Shown one piece after another: positions 24,502 through 35,484 of a stretch of DNA of 64,000 bases. Origin of the DNA: Whalleya microplaca (lineage: Eukaryota; Ascomycota; Sordariomycetes; Xylariales; Xylariaceae); the NCBI GenBank assembly GCA_022497155.1, contig MU385715.1, positions 930,001 to 994,000 of the forward strand. The letters run 5' to 3'. A program made the position numbers and the translations under genes. Within the stretch, counting starts at the first letter, position 1. Every line of letters begins with the position of its first letter. The notes beneath the pieces were generated by a model, which saw only the letters and a list, made by a program, of their open reading frames with translations, was not told the DNA's origin and did not search any database.

Positions 24502-25338
24502 CCCTGACCACGGCCCTTATTACATTAGTGAAGATCCGATAACTAGAACTACCCTTACACTCACTCCAACGCCCGTCCAATCGGCGGCCCGCACCACCAC
24601 TGTACCATCCCATGTATACACTGCTGCAAGATGTGACGGAAACCATATCTATTAGATATATTCTCTCACTCTCTCGCCGCTTCCCTCGGTCCCAGGGCCA
24701 GGTCAAGCGCGGCCCACCCCAGCCGGCACGCCCGTCCAACCGGCGAGGACCATTGATGAAAACATTTATATGCCTTTCAAAAAGTTATATAAACCTAAGA
24801 TATGTCTACGATTTTTTCAGTTTATAAACTAATCACTTACCATTACATAGATTGCTTTCGACTTGTACTTTTTCTCTTCTTTACTCTTTTATAATCTGTA
24901 TTCTTTATAATCTATACTTCTCCTGAACTACACTTTTTTCCGCCAATGTATATTGCAAAGCAGATTAATCAATATCATAATAGAGATACTATCTCAAACC
25001 CTTATCTATCATTAACAACATCGACAACAAGAAACAAGTTACATCAAGGGTCAAAGCAGGTGAGTACCTCCTGAACCTGAGAGCTTTCTTTGTTCTACAA
25101 TGAGGATTAGCATGAACAGTCACTAAATATTATTTCACTTGACTCTAGGTAAACCAGTCACACAACTACCTACAACTTTATACCAGTTCTAAACAATTCA
25201 AATTGTTTTCGTATTAGCCTGGGGTAAAGCGTCTACGTAGTTCTCCCATATACCATTAGTCTTCTAAGCCACTCGGTTTACTAACCTTCTTAGGCAAGTT
25301 TACATACCATATTTCGCTCAACTCGGATCAAGAGAGAC

Positions 25339-26601
25339 ATGGCGCGTCTGAATGGACCCCGTACTTCACAGCACGACCTCTTACCCAGATCGGAAAGCTG
25401 TCAGTCGTGCCGGCCACGGCAATATGAACGGGTCACTATGCTCTTGCTCTATTTCGAGGGTAGCGATCTCAACTGCGAGCCGGAAATAGACGAGCTCGAG
25501 CGATTATTCTGCGGTTCTCTCGGTTTCGAAGCTAAACGCTACAAGATTCCGTCAAAAAACGCTCATCATCATTTGAGCGTCCGTGTTGCTGAATTTATCA
25601 AAGAGTTTAGCCATGAAGACAATCTTCTCATCGTTTACTACGGTGGACACGGTGAATGGACAGATCCTTCCCGTACCACATGTCACTGGGCAGCGTACGT
25701 CTTTAATACACACCTTGAGAAGACTTATAATTATATGACCAGAAAGGCGTCTGACTTTTGTGAACAGTCAAAACTCCGGAGGCCCTACCTTGGATTGGTC
25801 CAAGATTCAGCCTCAGCTAGTCACCGCTGGCTGTGATGTTGCCATTATTCTCGATTGCTGCTATGCCGGACAGGCTGTCCGCCATCGTACTTCGCACAAG
25901 GTGGAATTCCTTGGTGCTGCCAACAAAGATCAGGATACACCAGTAGGGAACCGGGACTACCCGTCTTTTACTAGTGTTTTGATACGGGAAGTAGATAACC
26001 TAATTGGAAGTGAGGGCAGCTTCACTCTTCGTGGATTACATAGCCGCATGGTCACCGCCGAGGCCGGCCTTGCCCGTCAGCCGTTCTATGTTGCGCTGCG
26101 CGAAGGACCGGCAGGTTCTATCGAATTTTCCAAGATCCAAGGACCAACACGCACAGGATCTCCTATCGCCAAAAACGCTAGAAATCATAACGGCCACAAA
26201 GTCCTGGATACTCGTTTATCACTTTTTAACCTATTGGATTATATGCGTTGGTGAGTAGGTCCGAGTCAGTCGTTGAGGTCATCAAACAATGTTTAACATT
26301 GCCTTGTCACACTCATAGGGTGTTTCGCTGGCTTAAATTGGCTCCTGGAAGATGCTTCCGAACCTGGTCGATGAACCGTCCACCTTCGATCAAAGAGAAA
26401 CTCCCGAGAGGCTTCGAATATTTTTCGTCCATGAGGTGGACAAGGTCTCTCAAAGAGCGGGTACCCCGCATGCGAAATACCCCAAGTCGTATCTGGAAAG
26501 CAACATCTAAAAAACTACGAGGACTGGCGACTCCAGGAGCTAGCGCGGGGGAAGATTTTACAGGCAGCTGTTCATGTTTCGGGTGTTGGAGAATAAAATA
26601 G
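25339..26601 (+). CDS. Caspase-like (peptidase C14) protein, C-terminus uncertain
   Basis: Best model: exons 25339-25694, 25768-26250 and 26319-26601, 373 aa. The caspase p20-like fold is clear. LLIVYYGGHGEW gives the catalytic His near residue 104. VAIILDCCYAGQA gives the catalytic Cys near residue 150. The first splice junction, HWAA to QNSGGPTLDW, restores an uninterrupted domain. Such stand-alone C14 proteins are common in filamentous ascomycetes and are related to metacaspases, often near or within NLR-type self-recognition genes; the substrate and role here are unknown. The third exon is doubtful: its product is Arg/Pro-rich, while the other two frames contain better-looking segments (see findings), so the 3' end may be frame-broken. 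The convergent neighbour is the DUF6594 gene. The domain call is firm, the overall integrity is not. Confidence 0.65.
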
Positions 26602-26976
26602 CACGGAAGTGGTACCTAGGTATGCTACGTAAGAGGTAGCTTAGATGGTTCTTGCGTTTCCTTATTGTCACAACCTGACCACTCATTTCCAACACTCTTT
26701 TACCCCCGCGATATATCGGAATTCTTATTGTACTAGAGCCTTTTCTTAATCAAAGCGTAACGCCCTCTGGGCGTGGAGGCGTAGTAGTCATAGCAAGTAT
26801 GACTTAGAGTGCGTTTGAGCAGTGACATGGGTTGATTCTACAAAATGACGAATGAGATAATCCGAGGTACGGTACTTTTTAGGGGTGCCTATCGCAAAAG
26901 TAATTCTTAGAGATTATAACGTATCAGAAATCATATACCAAATTAGATTTTTAATGCGATAGTTAAAATATAAAAT

Positions 26977-28167
26977 TTATGCAGTAGGTGAGTTTCCCGA
27001 GACAAAGGCTGAAAGCAGCGTTGCGTATCTAGAAATTTGAATTACTCAGTTTTTCTCCAACTATCGCCTTGGTCATTTGGAAAAAGTTTGGACTTACGTG
27101 ATGAGAGCTAGGATCAAATCGTACTTTGATGTGTTTGCGACCCAGATTACTATGAATGAGAACCCAAAAGTGAAGAGGCAGCAAATCATGGTGCGAGAAG
27201 AGCTGTCTGAGGCACAGACGAGAAGAATAATGGGAAAGACAAGCCACAGTGGCAGAAGAATGCCGAGCACAGTCTTAGTGGTTTGCATTGGAAGCTTTCG
27301 AGGAAAAACGTGGACGTGAGGGTCTGCCGTCTTAGACTAGTGCTTGTTAGAAGGAATGCCCTCCATCTTTAACATACATCTTCCCTTACAGTACTTATCG
27401 AAAACTGAATTTCATCATGCATTAGCAGTCTTTCAGCGAAATATGATAGAATATCTTGTCAAAGAAAGCTAAATGGCATCTTACATGATTTGTCACGGCA
27501 GGAAACTTCTTTGCGATCACATCGATAAGCGATTCCATGCCAGCCTTGTCACTCTCGTCGAAGCCAAGTACGATATAATCCTCGTGTTCCAGGCAGCCCA
27601 GATAGCAAGCGCTTTCCGATCGCACCAGTGGCTTGTTCCCATCAACCCAGTTATATACGCTCTGGCAATGCCTCTCTCGCGCTTCGGGAAGACGCAACAT
27701 GCTGTCGAAACGATGAACTGCTTCGTCTAAACGACACGCGATCATAAAGGCTGGTTAGTCTATCGTAATACCTTCACTGGTCTACTTTTTCTCAGCGACT
27801 AGGGAAACTTGCTATATTGACGGAGCTTGATATCTACCTGCTCCAGGATGTCACGCCTCTCCTGGTTGGTATCATGCCTACGGCTGTTTAATCTAAGCTG
27901 TATGTCCTCGGCATCGTCACAGCAATTCAGCCGGCTCTCGAGGTCTGCTAATTGATCTTGCTGGTCAAGGAGGTTTCTCATGTGGAGGTAATCGAATCGC
28001 CTCAAAATGGTAAAGTTCCTGTGGAGGCAGAGAAAAGCGGCTAGGCGTGGGTAGCCTTGTCTGTACTCCTCCACTGTGAAGTTTTAGTAATTGTCTGGCC
28101 AGGATAATATATGATTCATAGAGTTCGTACATTTCAGTTTGGGAGGCAAGCCCGAGATGGCATGCAT
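26977..28167 (-). CDS. DUF6594 fungal membrane protein, five exons
   Basis: The exons are 28167-28131, 28073-27813, 27726-27485, 27336-27098 and 27028-26977, with all phases consistent, giving 276 aa. It starts MHAISGLPPKLKLEEYRQGY, followed by the DUF6594 hallmarks YPRLAAFL, FTILRRFDYLHMRNLL, an acidic coiled region, YNWVDGNKPLVRSES and ADPHVHVFPRKLP. Two or three hydrophobic segments follow (LGILLPLWLVFPIILL, CCLFTFGFSFIVIW, then YATLLSAFVSGN), which is the domain's usual ending. The second intron uses a GC donor (GCAAGT) with a CTAAC branch site; the others are GT-AG. DUF6594 proteins are widespread in ascomycetes and of unknown function, though often found in variable accessory regions. 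No individual open frame covers the gene, so automated annotation may fragment it. Confidence 0.85.
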
Positions 28168-28643
28168 GGCATATATGATGTCACCTGTAGGGACATTCTT
28201 GCCACAGTTCTACTCCGATATTACTTCCGGCGGCCGATGCTATGATTAAGGCGTCTTCGGCCAGGCGGTCTTTTTGAGGGTCTTAATTCCCAGGTGTATA
28301 TTCGAAGGTCTACACAGCAACTCGGCATGAAACTTCTAGAAAGACTACGCCAATAGAGTCGATGGAGCTAGGCATCAACGTGTGTGCCAGTGAGTTCGAA
28401 ATAAGAAACATAACCTAGCGCCGTCACTGCTTAAATATATAGAGGGTATCACTGTAAGTGTACCGTTACGCAGCCGAGATCGCCCAGTTCCGTTACCAAG
28501 CCCATGCATGTCTTTTCTTATGCGGTCACGTACCAACTTAGATTAAGCAACAACACAGCCCCTTTGACAAATCGAAGAGCCAATTCTTTTAACCGTACAC
28601 TTTTTTCGTCAAATATCGCTACGAAGGCCACCTTTAGGCAAAC
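28168..28643. other. Intergenic region upstream of the DUF6594 gene
   Basis: No gene was recognised. Short open frames on both strands show no family resemblance. The region probably contains the divergent upstream sequences of the DUF6594 gene and of the small candidate gene that follows. Confidence 0.4.
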
Positions 28644-29118
28644 ATGGCAACGGATCCAGACACCACTACTGATCATCTTCAGACTGAGGGAGACGCCAAG
28701 AGAGAGAAAGTCGTCGGTGATACCGAGGTAGATCCCACAAAGCATCCACTTGGGCATCGCTAACTAGTTAGGTACCCCATGGCAAGGCTGTACCAGATCT
28801 GGACAAAAAAGAGAAATGGAGAGCTTACGTAGCTACGTACAAGGATCAAGCCACCGTCAGTTGAACCTCTCTATTTCCCATTCTGAAGAGAGGGTTACGA
28901 ACACTAAGAACCCTACCGAATAGTTTCCTCCCGAAATTGGCGACATTGTCTGGATTGTAGAGCCCCGGCATCGCGGCCCTCGAGGAAAATTCAAGATCAT
29001 CAAGGCCTTGGCGAATAACAAATATGAGCTGGAATCGTTCCCTAGTGGGGTTGCGCTTTCCGAGACAGTGGACGGGGCGTACCTGAGTTCCAACCCTTAC
29101 GCTGGCCCGAGTCACTAG
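28644..29118 (+). CDS. Small hypothetical protein with SH3/KOW-like C-terminus (candidate)
   Basis: A three-exon model (28644-28727, 28772-28855, 28924-29118; all phase 0) gives 120 aa. Exon 1 encodes an acidic start, MATDPDTTTDHLQTEGD. Exon 2 encodes a Lys-rich helix (DKKEKWRAYVATYKD). Exon 3 encodes GDIVWIVEPRHRGPRGKFKI followed by NNKYELES and DGAYLSSNPYAG. The last exon has the pattern of small beta-barrel (SH3-like) segments found at the ends of several fungal proteins and retroelement polyproteins. The first intron is only 44 nt and the second uses a GTCAGT donor, so the model is tentative. It could instead be a fragment of a decayed larger gene, like the relic just downstream. No specific function can be named. 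Confidence 0.35.
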
Positions 29119-32100
29119 GTTCGTTATAGAACTAAGGTATTACGGCTGTAGCCTCGGACCACATAGTTGTCGTGTTCTCAGTATAGTCGATCGGACTTAA
29201 TACATGGCATTGTACATGACTGTAAGAGAACATTTCAAAAAGGGCTTTTTTGCGTTCAACGCTGTGTTCCTGTAGAAGAAGGTCATTCCTGCCTACCCAT
29301 CGATCCTGCGCTATCCTCGATATCACGCTGTCGATTGAATGTTACATGCCTCATATCTCCCGAGAGCCTCATGTGGGAATATCGTAACTATCGGTAAGTA
29401 TAATAAGTCTGTCAAGACTTGTATAATATTACTAACGGATTACAATTAATACTTGTCTAGAGCTTTATTTCTGCCGAACTCATTATATCCCTCCCTAACA
29501 TCCCACATTGGGGACTCGCCTGGAAAGATTACGTATACCATAGTCGAGCGAGCTAGCTTTACTTAGCCAACGATGCGAAAGAATAGTACCGCAACAAGAT
29601 GCGACCGGCTTCTAAACCTGGCCATAGACTCCGGAAAGAGATTGTGAAAGTAGAAATGCGCAAGGGGAAGATGGCTAGGAAATAGTTGCAGGAGAGAGAG
29701 CTAACCTAGACGCTGCAGTGCGCTAGGTAGCTTAAGAATCTGGCGGTCATCCATTAAACCTTACGGACCCTCGCAGAGTTGATCTATCTGTGTCCCAGTG
29801 CCAGGACTGCAATGCCTCGGTGAAGATAAACATGGTGCGAACGGCGATTACGCAGTAGGTGACATGTAAGGGGACCTGAGCGGAGGAAGGACGACGTCGT
29901 TAAGAGTGGGTCAGGAGTACCCGATTGATCCACTGCTCCGTCTTGCTCCACCTCCATCCGCGCCCGATACCCGGACGCAACTATCATTACGGAGCGCCTA
30001 GCGACTAAGGCGGTCGGGGCCATCAGACCCTGGAAGTAAATTACGGGCGGGGGTATGTTAGGAGAGACGGCTTGCGAGATGGCAGTTTGCGATCCTCGTG
30101 ATTCTTCGCCGCCCTCCTGTCCCGGCAATTAATGATACCGGTCCAACAAACGTGCTGATGGCGCGGACGTTCTTGTAAGTAGGTTGCCTCGGCTACATTC
30201 TAATCTTTACTCGTTTGTCGATGGGGCGATCTTGTCATCTTTGCGCCGGAGTGGTGTATGATGGTCCAGATTCGCGATATATTGGACTGGAGCTCTGGTG
30301 TAGACTGACCTACGCATTGTGTTCGCAAGGTCGGAAAACCTCTTTAAGGTCTTGTTGGTTGTGTGTGACAGCGCACCTATGCGCTATTGCCTAAGAGGAA
30401 GTAACTAGGTACCTTATACATATAAGGGTCGCGCCTTCCAGCGTGACCTTCAGTAGAATAGTTCCTTCCTTAGACAACTTAATACACACCAGTCTCACCA
30501 TCTTCTTTTATTATTATCACTTAGTTATTTGCTTTACTTACGTACGTACCTACCAACAGGTCTGCTGAGACTCTTCCTTACTATTTACCCTGACAATCAT
30601 TATGGGCATCTTGGTAGTTCAACTAATAGTAGTTATCACGATAATAGGGGTATTAGTTATAGTACCATAAACTTAAAGGGGATCTTCTAAGCTGTTAGGA
30701 ATCCATCAGATCTTAGAACTTTACACAAATCTACTTAGTCAACTAGAGTGATCACGGTAGCACATAAATCATAATTGCACGCACTGTAACTGTGATAATA
30801 GTCGTACCAGACGAATATTCCGGGTCGAACCTGACACTGGTGTCGTCGGGATATCTCGTCGTCGATATATGCACGACTGGTGGAAGAAGGATGGAGAAAA
30901 ACAGGAGCTACTGCATTGAAAAGAGTAGAGCGAAACGAGATATGCGCCTACAGCTACTGAAACATTGGCTAGTCTTGAGTATATAGGAGAAAGTTATATC
31001 GAAATGTTCTTTGATTGTTCATCCTCCTACTAGATAAGCAGGCACATGGTCACTAATGGGAGCGAGAAAAGTGAGTACATATATACATGTAGATTACCCA
31101 GATGCTAGTAATATACAAGTTCCTTATATATAGACCTTGTATCCATATGTAACTAACACTAAGACATGGCTCATCTTTCAAATAGCTAACCTCGGACTAA
31201 GCCCACAGGACCTTAGTGTTGCCTATTGGCTTGCTGTGCAGCTTGAGAACTCACCTTCTCAGCTTATGCACACAACCTACAAGCGAAAGGCTGCATCCAG
31301 AGGTGCTACTAGGTGTAATACGCATCTGTTTCGATTGAATGTATCATGGAAATTATGTGTACAAGGAACTAGATATCAAAATACCCAGAGACCTACCAAG
31401 GCCTTCAACTATCATGACATTACACTTCGTATTGACCAACGAAACTGTGATCTAGTTTAAGCTTTTGAAATAATTGTTCTTGAAGCTGTCAAGCCCTCGA
31501 CCTGTACCTCGTCATGAGTTCTGAACGTCCGCGACCCTCGATGTTACATAATCTTCCATTAAGTGGTGTTTCATGTAAGTGCTCTCGTTTAGCACAAGCG
31601 CGGCGCTAGTCACACACTCTATGAAATGCTGCACTGGGTTCTATTTAACTTGGAGTTAAATAAGCTCTGATAAGAGTTCATCCAGTCTTTTATTAGTTGC
31701 TGTCTCATATAATTCTTAGATGTGAACAAGTAGCCAGAGACGTGTCCGCAGCACCATTTCTTAGCTACACACAATCACTAGCCATCAAGCTCTCATCAAC
31801 GATATATGGGCTAGGTAGTCATTTCAAGTTATCTTCAATGACATCGTGGTTTGCATCCCAGTATACTGTGTTAAGTGAATCTCAAGCGACTGTCACAACC
31901 GCGAGCTGCTTATCGTCTACCTCGATAGGTTGTCCTTTACTATAGTGGTGAGACTGCTCTTAAAAAGCTCTTTGTTCCAGATGCACACTAAGTAGGATAA
32001 CCGTTCCGAAGCAACAGGTATCTAAGTGGTCATGGTATGTATACTAACCACGCCTATCTATTTTCTAAGTTCCTTGTTTTCTTATACGGTAACTTTTCGG

Positions 32101-33515
32101 ACGTAATGCTGTGTACACAGGAGATATGTAGGAATGGAGATAGAGATGATGTTGATCTTTAACTTCAGTGGAGTAGTTCTGGGTAATTCTGGGTACATAT
32201 AAGGAGACCGGACGCGCCAGCACGCAAGAGCCAAACATGTTGATCAGGACGTTAATCGGGGTGCTGATCAGGTTGTGTTGATCAACTTGGAGTGTTGGAG
32301 AAGATCGTGATCGTGGTTATGTAAGCCTGTAAGTCATTACCTTTGGGGGGCCCGTGTGTCCAGTGCTTGGATCCCCCCGGATTTTTAGACCCTACCGATC
32401 GGCAATTGGAGGGTGCCGGAGTCCAATGGCAGTTGTGCACATTTGACATTGCCTGTACATTGGGCTGTGACGCTGCATTGCATATGTGCACGGTACATAC
32501 CTAGTCAACCAACGAAGCCCCCTGAATTGTACCAAAAACCGTTTGACTTTCGGTCTAGATCCCTGGGCTGGCTGCTGGCTGCTGCTGAGCTTGATGCTTG
32601 GTGCTTGGTGATTGCTTGCGGCTGTTTTCAGAAGAGAAATGCATCGGGTTTTATTGACAGTTGGTGGCACGATAAACATTGTTTTCATTTTCATTATGTA
32701 GGACTATCGTGTTCTTTAAATTGCCAGTTTAAAAATCTGTATACCTATATATGGAGGAATCTCCCTGTTTACATAATAGGGGTACCACTAGGCAATGGGC
32801 ACGTGTACCTAGGCTGTTAGGTGGGCAGGTGGGCAGGTAGGGGAATTGCTGACCGCCGATACCAATACCTTGTGAAGGCCGATATTGGTAATAGCCATGT
32901 GGGTGTCTTATAATGCAGGAGGTAGGCACGGTCCAGTATTATCATAATCATCATAATACTCCGTATATCCATCGATATATGTATCTTTCCGCCTGCAACG
33001 ACTACGAAAAGTACATGCCGAGATCTGTTACCCATTTTTCATACCTCTTCTACCTGCACTGTACATATGTATCTGCACAACTTTCAGCAGGTCTAAGTTT
33101 TTCCTGTTTAATAATTACATTAAGCACGTATCGCGGTATCGTCAATACCCCGAAACCCTGGAGACCCACGATCCTGCCAGCCCGCGCGCAATCCTCCGTT
33201 GCTTTCTTCCACATACTGTAGTCCAAAAAGTACATACCAGTCACCAGTATTTTTCTTTCCAGTCGCCAAGGCCTTGTTCATTTTAGGGTGCCTGTCAGGT
33301 TTTATGCTACGGGGCCTCGTTAGTTCTAATAAACTGTCCTGCTAGTACCGATCCGTACAGATCCGTACCTACAATAACGCATCCATACGCAGTACACATG
33401 TGCTGAGGCCAGGGATTTGCTAAGGGGCTCGAAGCAACCATGCTTGCTTATCCTCTGGTACCTTTTGTATTGTCTCTCGTGACCGCTTGGCCTTCATCTC
33501 GATAATTATTAAAAT
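29119..33515. other. AT-rich gene-poor region with decayed coding sequence
   Basis: Apart from the relic at 29257-29757, no coding sequence was recognised over more than 4 kb. The longest open frames (29784-30128 minus, 31137-31460 plus, 31697-31945 plus) show no domain, no plausible splice partner and no resemblance to known families. The sequence is AT-rich with many short TA-rich words, and looks like old, mutated accessory DNA. The last few hundred bases before 33516 are the promoter of the TPT transporter gene. Confidence 0.45.
29257..29757 (+). pseudogene. Decayed gene fragment with TAG/TAA stops and an intact intron
   Basis: One frame reads as plausible protein on both sides of a consensus intron (donor GTAAGT at 29396, TACTAAC branch site, acceptor TAG ending at 29460). 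Before it are SCAILDITLSIECYMPHISR and EPHVGIS; after it are ISLPNIPHWGLAWKDYVYHS and NKMRPASKPGHRL. The downstream 84 codons hold five TAG codons and no other stop before the terminal TAA; the upstream part has one TAA. All are stops that C-to-T change would make from CAG or CAA, as in repeat-induced point mutation. I do not recognise the parent family. The left boundary is approximate. Confidence 0.5.
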
Positions 33516-35484
33516 ATGTCTTCTCCTTTGTCCAACCAGCAACCTCCATCGCAGCGCCAGTCCACTCTTCCTCCCCCGCCGCCGCCGCCTCACCCGGAGA
33601 CCTTGTCTGTTAATAGCGTGCTGGCACCCAATTCCTCGAATCTCGACTTCTCCAACCCATCCTCAGCATCCTCTGCCACCACCAGCTTCAAGATCGACTG
33701 GCCCTCCGATGCTGGCAACCCATCCTTTGCCAGCCCTGCCAGTCGCCGTCCCGAAGACATCGAGATGGACCCCATAGCACCCGCTGGCCACCGCCGCCGT
33801 CGAAGCACGCTTACCGCCAACCCTAACAACAACATCCCTCAGCCCTCCAACCCGCGCACCTCACGGCCGCGTTCCACTAGCATCAAGAACCCGGGGGACC
33901 CGGAGGCAAAGATCTCGGAAGAGAACCATGCCGGAGACGCGTCGAGATCAGACGAAAGGGGCGATGACAGCCTCTCAGACGAGGACCTTCACGATGACGA
34001 GGAGACGGGGTTGACCAGGAAAGATAAACGAAGGAAGCGGGCCAAGCGACGGCGCAACACCAGATTAGACCAGCGCATTGCAAGGGATAAAATCACCGAC
34101 GAGGAGCGGAAGGAGGCAGATCAGAACGTCGTAAAAAAACTGGCCGTCAATGCTGTTCTGATCGGGCTTTGGTACTTGTTCTCTCTTTCAATTTCCTTAG
34201 TAAGTACCCAGTGCTACGGATTCACATACCTCCAAGACAAGCCGGGAAACTTGGGTGTGCTAATTGAATTGTGACCTGTAGTACAACAAATGGATGTTCG
34301 ACTCCGGTCAACTCAACTTCGCGTTCCCTCTGTTTACGACCGCCACACACATGCTCGTTCAGTTTTCCCTTGCTACTTTAGTATTATACTTCATACCTTC
34401 TTTACGGCCTACAAGTACGCCCTATAGCTCAGACCTGGGCCGATCGAGGCACGAGTCTGAGCCCGAACGCCCGCTCATGACCAAAATGTTTTATTTGACG
34501 AGGATAGGGCCGTGTGGTGCAGCCACCGGCCTGGATATTGGGCTAGGAAATACATCCTTGAAGTTTATTACACTCACCTTTTATAGTACGTGATTCTACA
34601 ATATTATGGTGGAAATGTGGTAGCTAACATACTTTCTAGCCATGTGCAAATCTTCGTCTTTAGCGTTTGTGCTTATTTTTGCCTTTCTTTTTCGTCTCGA
34701 AACGCCCACGTGGAAGCTTGTGGCCATCATCGCATGTATGACCATGGGTGTGGTCATGATGGTAGCTGGAGAGGTCGAATTCCAGCTGGGGGGATTTATC
34801 CTCGTCATATCTGCTGCCTTTTTCTCCGGCTTCCGTTGGGGCCTCACGCAGATCCTCTTACTTCGAAACCCAGCCACTTCGAACCCATTTTCCAGCATTT
34901 TCTTCCTTGCGCCGGTCATGTTTCTCACCCTGATAGTGATCGCATTGCCAGTGGAAGGCTTTTTCGAATTGATCGAGGGGTTGAAGGCGCTGAGCGCTGA
35001 ATGGGGTGCCGTCAGAACACCCCTGATCCTTTTGTTCCCCGGAACGATCGCCTTTCTGATGACGGCCAGCGAGTTCGCTCTGCTGCAGCGAAGCAGTGTC
35101 GTCACACTCTCCATTGCTGGTATCTTCAAAGAAGTCGTTACGATCTCTGCTGCAGCTTTAGTTTTCGACGACACACTGACACCTATCAATATTTCTGGTC
35201 TCGTCGTGACCATCAGTGCCATTGCCGCGTATAATTGGATCAAGCTGTCTCAGATGCGAAACGAGGCCCAGGCAGATGTGCACAAGGGCTACCAGCAGGC
35301 GCAGTCCGGCGAGTCTAGCGAACGCGCAAGCGATTCCGACGAGGAAGAGACGGGGCTCCTCGCACATGATGACGCCAGCGGCCTCGAGGATAACCTAGTC
35401 TCATCCGACAGCGATGGCATCCGGAATCCAAGGCCTTCCACGTCACTGGAACCCCATCGGACGGAACACCCGCGGGAAGACTAA
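33516..35484 (+). CDS. TPT-family transporter, SLC35C2 / yeast YMD8-like
   Basis: Three exons (33516-34199, 34282-34585, 34640-35484) give 610 aa. Residues 1-200 are disordered and Pro/Ser-rich, ending with a basic cluster (DKRRKRAKRRRNTR). Ten or so transmembrane segments follow. The first splice junction forms SLYNKWMFD and the second forms LTFYTMCKSSSLAFVL, the diagnostic motif of this subfamily of triose-phosphate/nucleotide-sugar transporters. Later landmarks are GVVMMVAGEVEFQLGG, FSGFRWGLTQILL and TLSIAGIFKEVVTI. The acidic tail carries DEEETGLL. Relatives sit in the Golgi or ER, and mammalian SLC35C2 has been linked to GDP-fucose supply; the substrate here is unknown. The gene is convergent with the RRM gene. 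The family assignment is firm. Confidence 0.9.

Larger units (their letters stand above)
21939..25338. other. AT-rich gene-poor region upstream of the caspase-like gene
   Basis: No intact gene was seen. The region contains a four-copy minisatellite (23079-23294) and a possible solo LTR (24295-24501), both listed separately. A tRNA-like fragment near 24030-24120 is too incomplete to call. From about 24840 onward lies the probable leader of the caspase-like gene. A good GT-AG pair (donor 25060, acceptor ending 25148) suggests an intron in the 5' untranslated region. Confidence 0.5.

Noticed and set aside
31137..31460. 107-codon plus-strand frame in the gene-poor island
   Set aside because: No domain, no family resemblance and no splice partners; AT-rich sequence gives such frames by chance.
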